Notes under the pieces: generated by a model
The model's database searches: none
What the model was told of the DNA's origin: nothing
The model's input: only the letters and a program-made list of their open reading frames with translations
Source: Daucus carota subsp. sativus
Taxonomy: Eukaryota > Streptophyta > Magnoliopsida > Apiales > Apiaceae
Assembly: GCF_001625215.2 (NCBI RefSeq)
Contig: NC_030384.2
Coordinates: 32,414,527-32,478,526, forward strand
Length of the DNA: 64,000 nucleotides
Direction of reading: 5' to 3'
Program-made: the position numbers and the translations under genes
Shown: positions 50,101 through 62,903 of the stretch, piece after piece
Numbering within the stretch: position 1 is the stretch's first letter
Layout: each line of letters starts with the position of its first letter

Positions 50101-53100
50101 TCCCAACTGGGCTACGGATTGCAGCTCCGATTTTGGGCAAACCAGTTGGTACGCGCAATTGGGATTCCCTGCATGCATTGGGAGTATGGACCATAGATTT
50201 GGCCTGTGCAGCATCAAAAACATATACTAGCATTATTTCAGGAAACATTGCTCAATGAAGCATGTTGTGCTATTCAGAGTAATGTAATTTGAATTTTTTT
50301 AATGCAAACTTTATACCAGAAGCTAAGCATGAAAAACAATATACTTTTGTTTCTTTAAAATTATACCAATTGACAAGTATTGGCAATTTACTGCCCTGGA
50401 CAAATAACATCCAATACGATTGCAAGAGCACAAAATTTCAGCAAGTAAACTTACTCCATCAAAGAACCCAATTTTTGGAGACGGCATTCGAAGTCCAGAG
50501 GGTTTCATCATAAGGGATCGGGAAACCACCTTGGTTTGTGCATTATTTATCTTCATATCTTGACTAGGAGATTCTTTGAACTGGTTCAGAATCCCGTCTA
50601 AGATGCCATCATTTGACTGAACATCAGAACACATAATAGAAGGGGTTTCACTATCCATGGATCTGCGGGAACTATTGGTATCAATGCTTGTTCTTGATGA
50701 CGCTGAAGACCATTCACTTATAGAACTAGAAGGTGATATGCTTGATGAAATCTTAGACGATGTCAACGTAGCTGGCAGACCGGATTTACTAGGTGCCTTT
50801 CTACTCAATGGAATCTTTGATGAAGCTTGAATAATAGGTTTGGAGGGTTTTTTTGTAGTTCCCGATATAGATGTAGATTTCTGAATCTTCTCAGTGAAAG
50901 TACTGTTAGAATTGTTACTCGAGCTAGAAGATCTTCCTACCTCCTTCTTAGCAGCATTAGAAGAAGCCAAGCCTGGTGCTTTCTGAAGTGATGCAGGCCT
51001 AGACACACTTCTTCGCGGATTATCCAACCCAGTTGTTACAGGAACATGAACTTGTACTTTACCTCCAACTGTCACAATTATTCGGTTCATGTCAGCAGGA
51101 TAAGTTGAAAGTAAATACATCTATATTTTTGAAAGCCAGATATACCTTTCGACTTGTTAGTTTCGGTTTTAATACGGTTGGCCCCTAAAACAGCCCTTTT
51201 GGTTGTTACTGCTGGCATAGCTTCCGGCTTGGGGATGACTTTTGGCAATTGAGGAAGTGATGAACTGGATTTTCCATTGCGAAAACCAGCCTTTATCAAA
51301 TCAAGATATAATCACTATGTTAGTAGAAGCCAAAGAAAACCGTATCTGCGTCTTACAATTACAAAAATGATGTAGCATCTTTCAATATAAGTATAAGGAG
51401 ATTTCCAATTTCATGTCAAGTATTTGCATATCCTAAAACAATAAAGAAGTGTATGATCTACACAGGAAACCTGACCAATTTAAATGTACAACGTGACTCA
51501 TTTGCAAACATAACACAATTACCATGTATACATTCAGCTAACTTATGAGTTATACCTGTTTAACTAATGCAGAACTGGAATCCTTCTTTGAAATCCTTGC
51601 AGATCCTAGCATTCCGCGACTTTGCCTAATAGAAGTAACATTTGTTGCAATCTGAAAGTCCAAAAAAGAGATATTTCAGATGAATAAGCATATGGAAACT
51701 TCTAGTACAGTCTTCTAGTAACTGAACTTACCCCATTTCTTGAAGTGATGTCCTCCTTCTTAACAGCTGTGAGCAAAGCACTATATTAAAATCAATTTTC
51801 AGGAGATATAACACTACAAATTGCACAAATTAACAGAAAATCAATAATGAAGAGCATCTTCCAGTTACATATTGCAATAATTTTCACAAAATTTCAGTGG
51901 TTGATCAGGACATCTGATAACAATCTTAGCATTATTGATCCAGCACATCATGTTCAATATTGACAAATAATGCTACATAAACGTCTAGTCATATAGCACA
52001 CTTCAGAGTGAGCTCTCTCAGGTACGTGATCCGCACACAAGAGTCCCACTTAAAATATTTAATACCAGTAGATGCCAGTATCCCAAAGTCAATGAAACTT
52101 AAGACCAAAAGAAGTCCTCGCAAATGGCTGCGTAGCTTATGGCCTTTCGTGCACTACTAAATGTCTGCTAAACATATAGTAGCATAAAGTTATGAAAGAG
52201 GGGAGCTAAAACAAGACGCGCAAATTTCATTCATGTGTGATTGGACACAGACACAGTCAATATGTCCTCCGGCCAAAGTGACTAATGCAAGCATTGACTT
52301 GGATGCCTGTCAAAGTTAAGAAGAGCACAACAAACATCCTGCCAATAACTATCTTACTAATACAAATGCTAACTTGATTACTTAACATTACAAGTAGTAT
52401 TTTATTCCTGGGGTACTGAAAATTTTCTAAAGAGGCAAACTGACATCCTATGTGGTGGCCATGGCAACTTTGTGTAACTTGTGACAAGATCAGTTTTAGA
52501 ATAAACACACATATACATTGCTGACTTGAGGCATATACAATATATGTGGTAATGAGTTCTCAAGTTACTTTAAGTGAGAAGTAATGCCAGACAAAATAAT
52601 GAGATAGTTACTTACAACGTTTAACCAGTTTATCTGTCTCCTTAGGTGCTGCCTTGCGATTTGATGCTGAGATGCTAGATTTCTGGATTGAAGCTCTGAT
52701 GTCCTTAAACAATTCATTCTCGAGACTTTCTAGTGCCAAATTATCACTTGCTAAAGTTGAGATTGACTCGGAAGATCTGCTTATATCCTCATCAATCCCA
52801 GGTAAAAGTTGCTTCTTGCCCTTTTCCGCCCCATCAATTATGGTTGAAATCTCATCAGCATCCAGAAAACCTAAATTGATCGAAAAATCTCTCAGAACCA
52901 AAAGCTTGCACAATCATACTAAATGTAACAATACAAAAACAAAAATCATAAATTTGATTAAAAGTTAAACCTGGACTCTCAAAGAAGGCACTGTTCCACG
53001 CCAAACTCTTTCGCAGATTCAACTTTCCTTTTTTCTTCTGAATATCAGGTTCCGTTGTTTCAAGCAGTTGTGGCAATTGTTCACTACACTTACTGTCTGC

Positions 53101-53492
53101 ACTTAAATCTCCTATTGACTCAACGCGTTCCAATTCTACATGATAATTAATAGTAAAATTCAAAGTTATAGAACAATCGAACCCCGATATATATAAAACA
53201 AATGTCGATTCAAATGTGGCTTATTAATACTTAAATAAAAAATGTAACATACAGTCTACAAGTACATAGATAGAACAGACATAAACCAAACCAAATTAAA
53301 CATATCCAGTGTACCCCGCTCGTAGAGACATACATAAATTAGAAAAAGGAAACGATGATGCATCGAAAAATGTGAAATCGAATGAAGGGACAAACCTGAG
53401 TGGAGGTGAGTGAGATCAGCAGCATCATCAGCATCGGGGGATATAAGAGAATCGTTTTCGTCGATCAGAGAGAAGCAATCACTCTTTTCCAT
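47147..53492 (-). CDS. 1487-residue Ser/Pro-rich protein with about eight tandem repeats in its last exon
   Basis: Eight exons: 53492-53396, 53135-52971, 52870-52616, 51766-51732, 51651-51556, 51290-51146, 51068-50455, 50203-47147; frame continuous, 1487 residues. It starts MEKSDCFSLIDENDSL. Residues about 70-95 carry NLRKSLAWNSAFFESPGFLD, a motif I associate with an uncharacterised plant family of basic Ser-rich proteins. Residues 185-470 are basic and Ser/Pro-rich. The last exon (residues 470-1487) holds about eight diverged units of 95-125 residues, each with GLPK-like start, SPVGSSKKAEG, GANTVLD, SQES, HGDHRS, DISSEV and ELEGQ...SPEQ blocks. No known enzyme domain, signal peptide or membrane span. 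Function unknown; cytoskeletal association is possible but unproven. Confidence 0.8.
47230..50150 (-). repeat. Coding tandem repeat array, about eight units
   Basis: Within the last exon, a unit of roughly 330-370 bases recurs about eight times, always in frame. Units begin near (T/C)GLPK or GSPK/CLPK and share KKAEG, GANTVLD, ISSEV and ELEGQ blocks. Divergence varies between units, with the four middle ones (TTEGAN, SFGMSPE types) closest to one another. Confidence 0.8.
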
Positions 53493-53743
53493 TGATACAC
53501 GGATTGATTAATTGATTGATGTGGGAGATTTAAAACACAAATGAGAGTGGGGGCGAGTGAGGAGCGAATTCGAAGATGAGGAAGAGATGAAATGGGAACA
53601 AATAGAGAATACCAAATTAAAGGGGCAGAGAGCTGAAATTTGAAAATTTACAAAGGCGGTTCGCCCTCTTTTCTATTTTTTTTTTTTCTTTTTTAACAAT
53701 CGTAAATCAAAACTAAAAAAAAAATAGTAAATCAAAGACTCGC

Positions 53744-54120
53744 GGGTGTGTATTGGATTGGGATTTTAAACCATTATTTTCATTCATGAAATCCGAGGGT
53801 ATACCATTGAAATTGTTTGAAATCAAATTAAATTATGGGGTATGCAATTGGAATTTTAATTTATGCTAAATCTGGTGGTATTCAATTAGGATTTTACATT
53901 ATACTTTAAAATTTGATGATATTCGGTTGGGATTGTTTAAAATCCATTAAAATCTGATGGTATTCAAATATTGATGGATTTTTTTGGATTTCATAAAATG
54001 ATAGATTTTGTGGGATTTTCCAATATATTTTAAATTTTTTGAAATTCCACCAAAATCCATGAGATTTTGAAGCATGGGCTAAAATCCTATCAATTCTGCG
54101 ACTTTTTATCAAGTTCAATT
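53744..54120. mobile_element. MITE-like repeat related to 830-1291
   Basis: Begins GGGTGTGTATTGGATTGGGATT and continues through the same ordered motifs as the copy at 830-1291 (ATTCATGAAATCCGAGGGTA; TTCTGCGACTTTTTATCAAG). The right terminal repeat is absent, so this copy is truncated. Confidence 0.65.
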
Positions 54121-54431
54121 CTTTTCATATTAATAAAACAAAATTTTCATAGTTTATATATTATTTATTATAACTGTTATATAAAATTTCACTAAAAATT
54201 AAAGGGCTATTTTTTATAAATAACCAAGCTTAAAAGAATTTTTGCAAATATACTGTCACTTTTTAAAACAAATTGAAAAAAAAAACTATTTTTAAAAAAA
54301 AATTGCAAGAATACGGTGGTTGCATATGCAACCATATCTCCAACTGTTAGTAACCATATATGCAACCAGAAATGCAATTTTGAAAAAATCTTTTGAAAAT
54401 TATATTCACTTTACTTGCATAATAAGTTGTA

Positions 54432-54677
54432 CTCCCTCTGTCCCCCTAGGTTCTTTACCTTGGGGGACGAGAGTTTGACACGCATTTTAATACTTCTAGA
54501 AAACATAATTTCGTAATTTATATTTTAATTTTTTTTTGAATAAAAAATTGATATTTGAATTTTTATACACAAAAAGAAAATTTAAAAAATAAGTAATAGA
54601 CCTATGTTACATAAGAGCCTTAAAATGTGTGTCGAGCAATGGAAAAAACCGTAAAAAAAATGAGAGGGACGGAGGGG
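54432..54677. mobile_element. Stowaway-like MITE (CTCCCTCTGTCCC family)
   Basis: Starts CTCCCTCTGTCCC, ends GAGGGACGGAGGG, with self-complementary middle. Third member of the family in the window. Confidence 0.65.
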
Positions 54678-55913
54678 GAACTGGCTGTAAAGGCAAAAAA
54701 CCCTCTTGCGGAGCCATATCTAATATGAATGTTGCAATCTAAAAAGCAACTAAAATTACAAATCAACTCAAAGTAACCAACTAAAATAAACATATCGAAC
54801 AACCGATCGACGCGCATTCAATTCCTAAAACCCCATACTTTAATTTGAGTTTTTTAGCCGAACTTGCGGTCACGGAGAAAGAACTAGAGCTTTGAATCGG
54901 TGTTCAAGAACGAGACGTATCATTTTGATGTGCAGGAAAAAGTTGTGATTTATGACGGGGTTAGGAAAAAGAGGATTCTGAGTTGAACTTCTTCGGGGAA
55001 GTTGAAGAATGAGATTGAAACGATGTCGTTTGGAGTGTTCATTTTGATTTTCCAGTAGGTTATTCGGGTGATTTATTTTATAAATGAGTGTGTATAATGA
55101 CATTGATGGCGTTAATGTGTTGTTTAAGCAACCAAAACATAGATTTTGTGATGGTAGGTGATAACCCCATCAAAACGACATATGCCGCTGAATACAGGAA
55201 AGAAAGCATGTGGATAATAATGTTAGTGGTATAAGAGGTGAATATCGTATATCTGCACGATTTTAGAAAAAATAGTATATTTGTAAATAAAATTGAAAAA
55301 ACTGTATACTTGATAAATTCTCAAATTTCAATCGAACTCTAATTAATTTAAATGATTCACTATAGAGCGAGTAATATATGATAGAATCTTTTACAATACT
55401 TAACATATCATACAACAAAATTGTTAGCTATTCTAGAAACTAAGATGTAATACAATACATAAATTGATCTTGACCATGCATTTTACATTATTAAATTTCT
55501 TATGAAAATACTTTCAAAACATATAGCCAGTTATATATAATATGAAAACTGAGATTCCTTAAATTGTTATCCAGCATATCATATAATATAATATAATAAG
55601 TACCATATATAATATGAAAATTGACACTCCTGAAAATATTAATATAATATAAATAACAATATTTACCCGTCATCAAATATCTCCGGGCTAAGTTACTCGT
55701 CACTTATTTCTTTCCTTACTGACAATATTTGAGTAATAAAAAGAACTAGGAATCTAATATTTAATCCAAATAACCAAACTAGATAGAAAACCCAACATCC
55801 AAACAAAGAAATAAATCCTACAATTTCAAAGTAATTAACATTTCTACAAAGATGTCACGACAAAGGATTCAACCTAATTACCAAGAAAACAAATTAAAGA
55901 TGATCTATGCAAA
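54678..55913. other. Intergenic, no intact gene
   Basis: The plus strand at about 54850-55080 looks like decayed coding DNA with several stops but no recognisable family. The rest is AT-rich. The 3' end of the PWWP gene is at its right side. Confidence 0.4.
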
Positions 55914-58454
55914 TCACTGGGACTCGATCATCACCTGATGCCCCTTCCCTTTATCATTATCAGATGTCACATCTTTTCTCTTCCGCTTCCTCCCCAAATT
56001 TGAAGGTTTACGCGGTGAAGGTGAATAGTTTAACTGATATCTAATAAGGGATGCACCAAAAATGCTGAACTTCCCCGGACTGCTGAAGGCACTTTCAGCA
56101 TCATCACGCCTCTTGAAGACCACTTTTGCACGGTTGCTTTTCTTCAAAATTTCAGTATCCGATTCAATCAAGGGACCATGTCTGCTAAATATCTTGTTCA
56201 AGTTTTCTTCTGAAGGAATAGATTCCAAATCACTGAAGTTGAGTATAAATGCAGTAGGACTATCCTTTTCAGGCTCCTCATTAGCATCACTTGGATTCAC
56301 GTTAGATTGTCCCGCTGCTTCTTCAACATTAGTCATTTCCTTTTCGGTCTCAACTTCATTTAATATATGCTCCCTAGAAATTTTCTGACTGATCATGTTT
56401 GTTTGGTATGATGCTTCAACTCCATTGAACCCATCAATGGAATTCTTTGGGTTACAGTTAGTCGACAACTCACTTGTTAACAATTGACTGTTTTCTGGAT
56501 CCAAGCAAACTGAATTTCTGAAATCAGTGAAAAACCTAATCACTGAAATTAGTTTGTTGCTGCCAACTTCCATTGGACTCCCCGCGACTAAGGATAGATG
56601 AAACAACATCTCAGCTACAGGATATTCATTTCCCATGTCAGCTTTTGGAACCTTCTCAAGACCGGAAAATGAAACACCAGAAGACCTGCAATGATTTAGT
56701 CCCTCTATTTTCACATGCTGAGATGTGCTTTCACCAGATCTGAGAAATGATACAGACCCTGAAAGTTGGCTTGCAACCTTGCGTATGCGATCTCCAACTT
56801 CAAAAAGCTTTTCAGCAGGTGACACGTGAATCTTCCCACTATTCCCTCTTGAGATTGTAGGCCTAGTAGATTCAACCATAAGGCTTTCCTTACCAGCTGG
56901 GTATATGTATTTCTCGACAACTTCCTCTTCCACATCATCCTCGTCATCTAGGTAGTCCTCAGGCATCAAGTCTACCATGCACTTCTTTTTCCTGGGACGT
57001 AAACCATCCCTAGTGATGTGTTTTTGCTTACTAAAAGAACTATCTTCCACAACAGATTTCCCTTCCCCATCAACGTTTGTAGCTGCAAGTGCATAATCAG
57101 TCAATTTACTAAGATCTCTTTCTTTCTCAGATATAAGGAAATCATCACTCTCAAACAAACCACCAAGCATTGTGAAAGAAGGTCGTTGAGCATGGCCTTT
57201 GCCTTTCCACCGGTGAAACGCCAACAACTGAGCTCTTGCAGTAACAAATTCCAAACTATTAATTGTATCTAAAGGAGTTGCAGCTATTTCTTTCAAATAT
57301 TGAACAAGTCCGTCAGGTGCAAAAGAAGCAGCTGTTGAAAAGATGTCTCCACCGACAGTGACACCTTTCTTTTTTCGAATGCCAGCGTTGACAACTTCTT
57401 GCGATTCAATTTTAGAAACCAATTCTTTTGGTAAGCAAGAACACGTAAGTTCATACTCCACTCTCCTTGAAACTTCTTCCAAAGCACAACTCACAGCATG
57501 AGTATACGATTCCATATTACTTTGTTTCTCCAACTGAGAGAAATACATCCGAAATGGCTTGATACGTGAAGCATCATTCCAGGCAAAACTTTGGTCCCCA
57601 AAATAAGCTATCAGGAAGGAGTCTTTCTTTTTGTACTTCAATGCCTTCTTTGATGCACATGAAGGATCATATATCTGGCCAGGCCACCATGGATGACTCG
57701 TAACCTTGCCCCAAACAAGATCAGACACATGATAATCACCTTCCTTTTCTATGTGCAAGTCCTCCTTGATTACATCATTTTTTTGGCATCCTTTGTTACT
57801 ATTTGCTACCTCTTTAATGCATGCCTCTTTCTCTTCAGATGTTACGCCCGGGTTTTCAATCTCAATACTGTTTAACTGAGTGGCGGCATTGTTTACTAAG
57901 CCGTCCAAAACAATACTTGGATTCTCCGAGAGATTATTCATCTCATTTACTCTCTCCCCTTCCATACTATTAAATTTTGTTTCCCCAAATGCAGCATCAT
58001 CCGTGCATAGATTCACAACAAGACTCAGCACATTGTTCCCCCCTTGGAAAGAAGCATCTTCCATATCTACACTGCTATGAACCGCAGCTACACCGTTATT
58101 CTTCACACCCAAATCAGTTCTAACCTCAGTTCCTCCTTCCCCAGCTACTCCATTCAAATCCTCCGAGACCATCCCATTCAATTGTTCCCCACCATCACTA
58201 GTTTCAGTACCACCACTTTTCAGCACACCCCCCACCTCCGAGTCCACCGCCTTCCCAGACCCAGAAACCCTAATTTCCTCAACCCCACAAACCCTAGCCC
58301 CATCAACTCTAATCTGATTACTAGATTGATTGATTAGGGTATCATCAGCCAATGAATTCACCATCCTAGCCGTTCTATTCTCATCAAAATCCTTATTTTC
58401 TTCAATGGGCAACAAATCTGAGTTGAGATCGATATCACCGAATTTAACAGACAT
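55914..58454 (-). CDS. PWWP-domain chromatin protein with RRM-like C-terminus
   Basis: Single coding exon of 846 residues; ATG at 58454. The PWWP domain starts near residue 243 (YHVSDLVWGKVTSHPWWPGQ) and includes AYFGDQSFAWNDASRIKPF, followed by the plant-specific region (FAPDGLVQYLKEIA, LLAFHRWKGKGHAQRPSFTML). A basic segment (GLRPRKKKCMVDLMPEDYLDD) follows. Near 730-815 an RRM-like fold is suggested by FILNFSDL, LNKIFSRHGPL and AKVVFKRRDDAESAF, then a nuclear signal GRKRKRKD. PWWP domains bind methylated histone tails or DNA; plant members of this layout (PDP type) work with MSI4/5 and Polycomb repression of flowering genes. Assignment to PDP is by architecture. The 240-residue N-terminus is acidic and variable. 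A leader intron may be present at about 58470-58622. Confidence 0.85.
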   Translation of the reverse strand: MSVKFGDIDLNSDLLPIEENKDFDENRTARMVNSLADDTLINQSSNQIRVDGARVCGVEEIRVSGSGKAVDSEVGGVLKSGGTETSDGGEQLNGMVSEDLNGVAGEGGTEVRTDLGVKNNGVAAVHSSVDMEDASFQGGNNVLSLVVNLCTDDAAFGETKFNSMEGERVNEMNNLSENPSIVLDGLVNNAATQLNSIEIENPGVTSEEKEACIKEVANSNKGCQKNDVIKEDLHIEKEGDYHVSDLVWGKVTSHPWWPGQIYDPSCASKKALKYKKKDSFLIAYFGDQSFAWNDASRIKPFRMYFSQLEKQSNMESYTHAVSCALEEVSRRVEYELTCSCLPKELVSKIESQEVVNAGIRKKKGVTVGGDIFSTAASFAPDGLVQYLKEIAATPLDTINSLEFVTARAQLLAFHRWKGKGHAQRPSFTMLGGLFESDDFLISEKERDLSKLTDYALAATNVDGEGKSVVEDSSFSKQKHITRDGLRPRKKKCMVDLMPEDYLDDEDDVEEEVVEKYIYPAGKESLMVESTRPTISRGNSGKIHVSPAEKLFEVGDRIRKVASQLSGSVSFLRSGESTSQHVKIEGLNHCRSSGVSFSGLEKVPKADMGNEYPVAEMLFHLSLVAGSPMEVGSNKLISVIRFFTDFRNSVCLDPENSQLLTSELSTNCNPKNSIDGFNGVEASYQTNMISQKISREHILNEVETEKEMTNVEEAAGQSNVNPSDANEEPEKDSPTAFILNFSDLESIPSEENLNKIFSRHGPLIESDTEILKKSNRAKVVFKRRDDAESAFSSPGKFSIFGASLIRYQLNYSPSPRKPSNLGRKRKRKDVTSDNDKGKGHQVMIESQ

Positions 58455-58798
58455 CAAGTAAAGCCCTAATCAAAACATGCAAAGAACATAAACTGATAAA
58501 CAAATCATTAACAGAAAGCACACAAAATCAAGACCAAAACAAATATTAACTGAGCAGAACATAGTGTGGAGACAAACAGAAGAACAATTATCTAGTAAGG
58601 GGAGAGAAGAGATACAGAAACATACCAGTTGAACCCCAAAAGAGGGCTTTGATAAAATCTAGAGAGATGTAATTGATGTGTGTGGAGTACCCAAAACACA
58701 AATAAAGAGGACTGACTATGCGACACGTACGTTGGTTTTACACTCAGCTGTGTCTTTGTAACACATCTTGTCCTTGCACCTGGTCTTAGTTCTAAGTT

Positions 58799-59502
58799 GA
58801 GATTATTACCGTTTTGTAAGCCTCAAGTTTGGCTCATTGGCGGATGAGGACATATACTCTTAAACGTGACAATTGACAACTCGAAGTTCATGATGTGTTG
58901 CAGTTTCTAACCCTTCCGTTAAAAATTCCGTTAAAAATAAATATGAGGTGTTAATTCAGGGGCATTTTCGTACTTGCATAATATAACTTCAAAATGTCAT
59001 TTATAATAATTCGATTTAATATTTAAAAATATTAATTCTTTTATAATAACATACAGTTTTCTAATTAAATAAAGTATGATTTAATTGTATGTTTTAAAAT
59101 CATATTATGCAAACGAAATATGAGATTAGATTTCTTACAATTTAAGAAATTATTATTCGAGAAAAATATATTTTAGGCAATTTTAATGAGATTAAAATTC
59201 TTATATTTAATTTCTTTTAAGTTATGATAGTTGGGAGTATTAGTAATAAAGTAAAAAAATATTTTAGGCCATAAAATCGAATTATTAGATAATTTTTTCG
59301 ATAAAAAATAAAAATTATATTATGCAAGTACGAAATGCACCTGAACTACACCTTATATTTAACTTTAACATAAATTTTTAACAGAAGGGTTACAAACTAT
59401 AACAAATTATAAACTTTAGGGTGTTAACTGTCATGTTTCAAAGTTTGGGTACTCATCTGCCAATCAGCCAAAGTTGAGAGTTACAAACTGCAATAATCTC
59501 AT
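58799..59502. mobile_element. Long inverted-repeat element, about 700 bp
   Basis: Arms of about 190 bases at 58799-58990 and 59310-59502 pair in reverse complement, with outer ends GAGATTATT and AATAATCTC. Shared segments include CGTACTTGCATAATATAA. The unpaired centre is AT-rich. It is probably a non-autonomous Mutator-type or foldback transposon; flanks TCTAAGTTG and TTTTAAGTT only suggest a duplication. Confidence 0.7.
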
Positions 59503-62170
59503 TTAAGTTTTAAGTTCAAGTACTACGTGGTTGTTCCCCAAGTAATCGGGCCTTTTCTTACCGAAAGAATTGCTTAATTATATTTAATTTTTATTAAACA
59601 TTTATATAGTAAATATATGATTATAAGGAAAAAGATTATGTGAATCAAAAATAATTTTGTTAGGAAAATGATTAAAAAAACGAAATATATGAATGGATCT
59701 AATTCATAGAAATGAAATTCTTGTATAATAATACCTAGTGCCATCTCTGGATAGGTTATGATTTTCAATATTTTAAAGTACAAAATATAATTTTTGTGAG
59801 GACCCATTTCTGACCACAGTTTAGAAGACACGTGTGATAAGCGGAGTGGCTATAATCAAACAGATGACTGACATTTATAATTTTACTATATCAAACAACA
59901 AATAATGTGAACTATTAGATGACCAAATAGATATCTCAAATTTAAAATTTTACTCGATATAGATCATACTAATATAGCACGCTACATTCCTTAAGTCTTA
60001 ACGGATCATTATAAATAAGCGGGTTCGTTTTTGTCCCTAATAATCAAAATTTCGAACTCCATTCAAATAAAAACATATAATATCTCATAAATTTCTTTAA
60101 AGTTCAAATAAAAATTTTAAACTAGAAGAATTATTATATCACAAAATCAACAAACAAGCAATTATCAAAGCCAACAATTATTAAAACAAAAGACATATTT
60201 TTTTTTTCGTATAAATAATAAGTTGAAGGAATAACAAAAATGAATCAATATAAATCTTAACAAAATAATCTACAACAAATATAAACTTTGTTTCCTTACT
60301 TTTTACTTGAGCAATCTTTGTTTTCTTATTTTCACTTGAGCAATCTCACTTAAGTGTGTGTATATAACAGAGTTTAGTTTCTCTTAAAAGTGTTTGTTCT
60401 TTACTTTGGTAAAAAATTACTGCTTTTCAACAGGTACTTATTCATTGTTTCAACATTATGCATGTTTTTGTGTCTTTTTTTTATATCGAAAATATGTACA
60501 GCCAGTCTATCTTTTTCATAATAATATATAAGTGTAGAAAAAATAAAAGTTATTAAACAAAATGATCTCACGTAGAGAAATGATTAGTATCCATGTCTTT
60601 TGGTAAGTGCATAAAAAATAAATATTTTTTAAAAAAATGATCCCACGTACAAAAGAGATTAGTATCCATGTCTTTTGGTGTGCGTAGACGTTCACAAAAT
60701 TTATCTAGATAAATAGTATATATGTGTATATATATATGTCATATTATTTATATATTTGTTAGAATTGAAAATTTAATATAGTTATTTTTCTCTTTGGTTC
60801 AATTTTGATTTGGTCTAAAATATTTAAAAATTACATCGAAACAAAAACCAAATCAACAATGTAACTAGTTGGTCGATTAAATTTCGTGGCTCACCATTTT
60901 TTGTCATACAAAACTCCACAACCACATCACAAGATTAACTTTGGATCTAAGCCCAAACTATAAACCATGCACAAACTAACACATTACTCTGTAATGTAAT
61001 ATGGCGAGCAAGAAACAATAAAAATCTTAAAAACCGCCCTCACAGCATCAAATCGTATTGCGATATATGATCTTTAATTTTTGTAATGTTACGGTTTGAA
61101 ATTTGTCATTTGGTGCGAGTTACGGTTTTAATTTTACAAAATACGATTTAAATCGCAACGTATTTAATATATTATATAATAAATATATTATGTATTCCTC
61201 TTATAATACATATTACAATATATATTAATTTATAATTTTACATTATGTAATATGTGTTCAACTGGTCAAGTGAGAATCAAACTACCAAACCTATCAAATC
61301 TGCAGACTTGTTTAAACGCTTGTTATCACATCTACAAAAATATAACTAGTTGAAAGGTGGAGTTCTAGTGTGATATTATAATTCAAGAAATTTAAGGTCC
61401 ATTATAATTTGCTAAAATATAGAAGTTCAATTTAATCTGAACATGTATTCGTTGACTTAATTTCCACTTTCATCATTTGTATTTTCATATTTTTTTTCTA
61501 AAAATATTTGATTATTGAAAAATTTATAATTTAATTTTGACAAACTATTTGGATGTCTAAACCGCGCCGCAACTACACAATCTTTTCATGGTGTGATTTA
61601 TGTAGTTTTAATTCTTTGTGATACGGTGGCGATTTGAGAAATTGACCAAACTGCACATGTGATTTGGTTTGCGATTATAACCAAAAATCGTATTGCCCAC
61701 ACCGCAATACGATTTTTCTTCTTTCTTTCCTTTCTATTAACAAAAGGTTTACATATATATCCTTTAAATATTTATTTTAAAAAAAACAAAGCTCCTCGTT
61801 TACAATTAGTCTAAACGTACAATGTTCGAGGTCATAAATTTCGGATTTCAAATAATCTAAAGACTTGTTAAGTTCTCTAATAAATCAGATCAAAAAAGGA
61901 AAAAAAAGAACTAACACCCTTTTTAGAATACGACACAGACCCTTATTTCTTGTTTCATAAATTCAAGATACAATGTCGTGCATACACTAAAACCTCGATA
62001 AATTAATACTTAAATTAATCACCTTAATTAATTAATTTTTTTTTTGTTTTAGCTCGGCACTATAATATAAATTAATAATTTGTTAAGTTTATAAGATATT
62101 TTTATTAAAGTATACAAGTCTCATATTTTATTTACTTTCAAAAAAAAAAAAGTCTCATATTTTATTTATA
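59503..62170. other. AT-rich intergenic DNA with repeat fragments
   Basis: No gene. A short direct repeat (AGTATCCATGTCTTTTGGT) occurs at 60588 and 60660. Sequences around 61025-61180 and 61555-61715 share an AATCGTATTGC motif in opposite parts and may be the ends of a decayed element. AT microsatellites lie near 60720 and 62165. Confidence 0.4.
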
Positions 62171-62903
62171 TATATATATATAGAGTTGGGCTCCTTGGAA
62201 ACCCATAACTCCTGGAGTCCTTGGAGTCCACTCTTAACACCGTTGGATCATCTTTCCATCCTACGGTCTGCAGGATACAAGCAGTTACATATTTTAAATT
62301 TTTAAAACTCTCTAATATCCCTAATCTTAAGCTCCGAAACAATCGTGCATAGCCCTCTATCCAACTTTTGTCCTGCATTCAGACATTAGAAATATTATTC
62401 AAATAATTTATATAGCTACAGGTATTGCAGTACCATAAATACGCACATTAGAATTTTATCATGCAGCACAACATAGACATTACATAAATAATGCCAAATA
62501 GCATGTAGGACACGGATCGGATGTAACACAGAACACAATGCTAAGCATAGAACATTAAATTATGCAGGACATAACTATGGTCTATGTTCTGCAGTTTACA
62601 AATAAGATATACACAACTTGGCTTTGCATTACTAAAAAAACTCATAATTTATATATTCAATGCGGAATCTTTTCAGGGTATGCTGCAACTCATATATCAT
62701 ACAGAATATCTGCAAATCACCAACCCAGTTTGTACACGTATTCTACAAATATTAACAACAGAGAAAAAACAAAATTAAGAACATGAAACTATGCAGGACA
62801 CAACTATGTTCTGCGGTTTACAAAAAATATGTACACAACTGGGTGTCCGATAGAGAATGCGCAGAACAAAAAGAAAAAGAAATAACGCACCACTGAAAAG
62901 GTT
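62171..62903. other. Repeat-derived intergenic DNA
   Basis: GTTGGGCTCCTTGG and CTCCTGGAGTCCTTGGAG near 62186-62225 look like the end of a dispersed repeat. From 62460 a pair of similar blocks (GGACATAACTATGG at 62568, GGACACAACTATGT at 62796, both followed by a GTTTACAAA segment) forms a diverged direct repeat. No gene. Confidence 0.4.

Noticed and set aside
54850..55080. Possible decayed coding DNA on the plus strand
   Set aside because: Several stops and no recognisable family.
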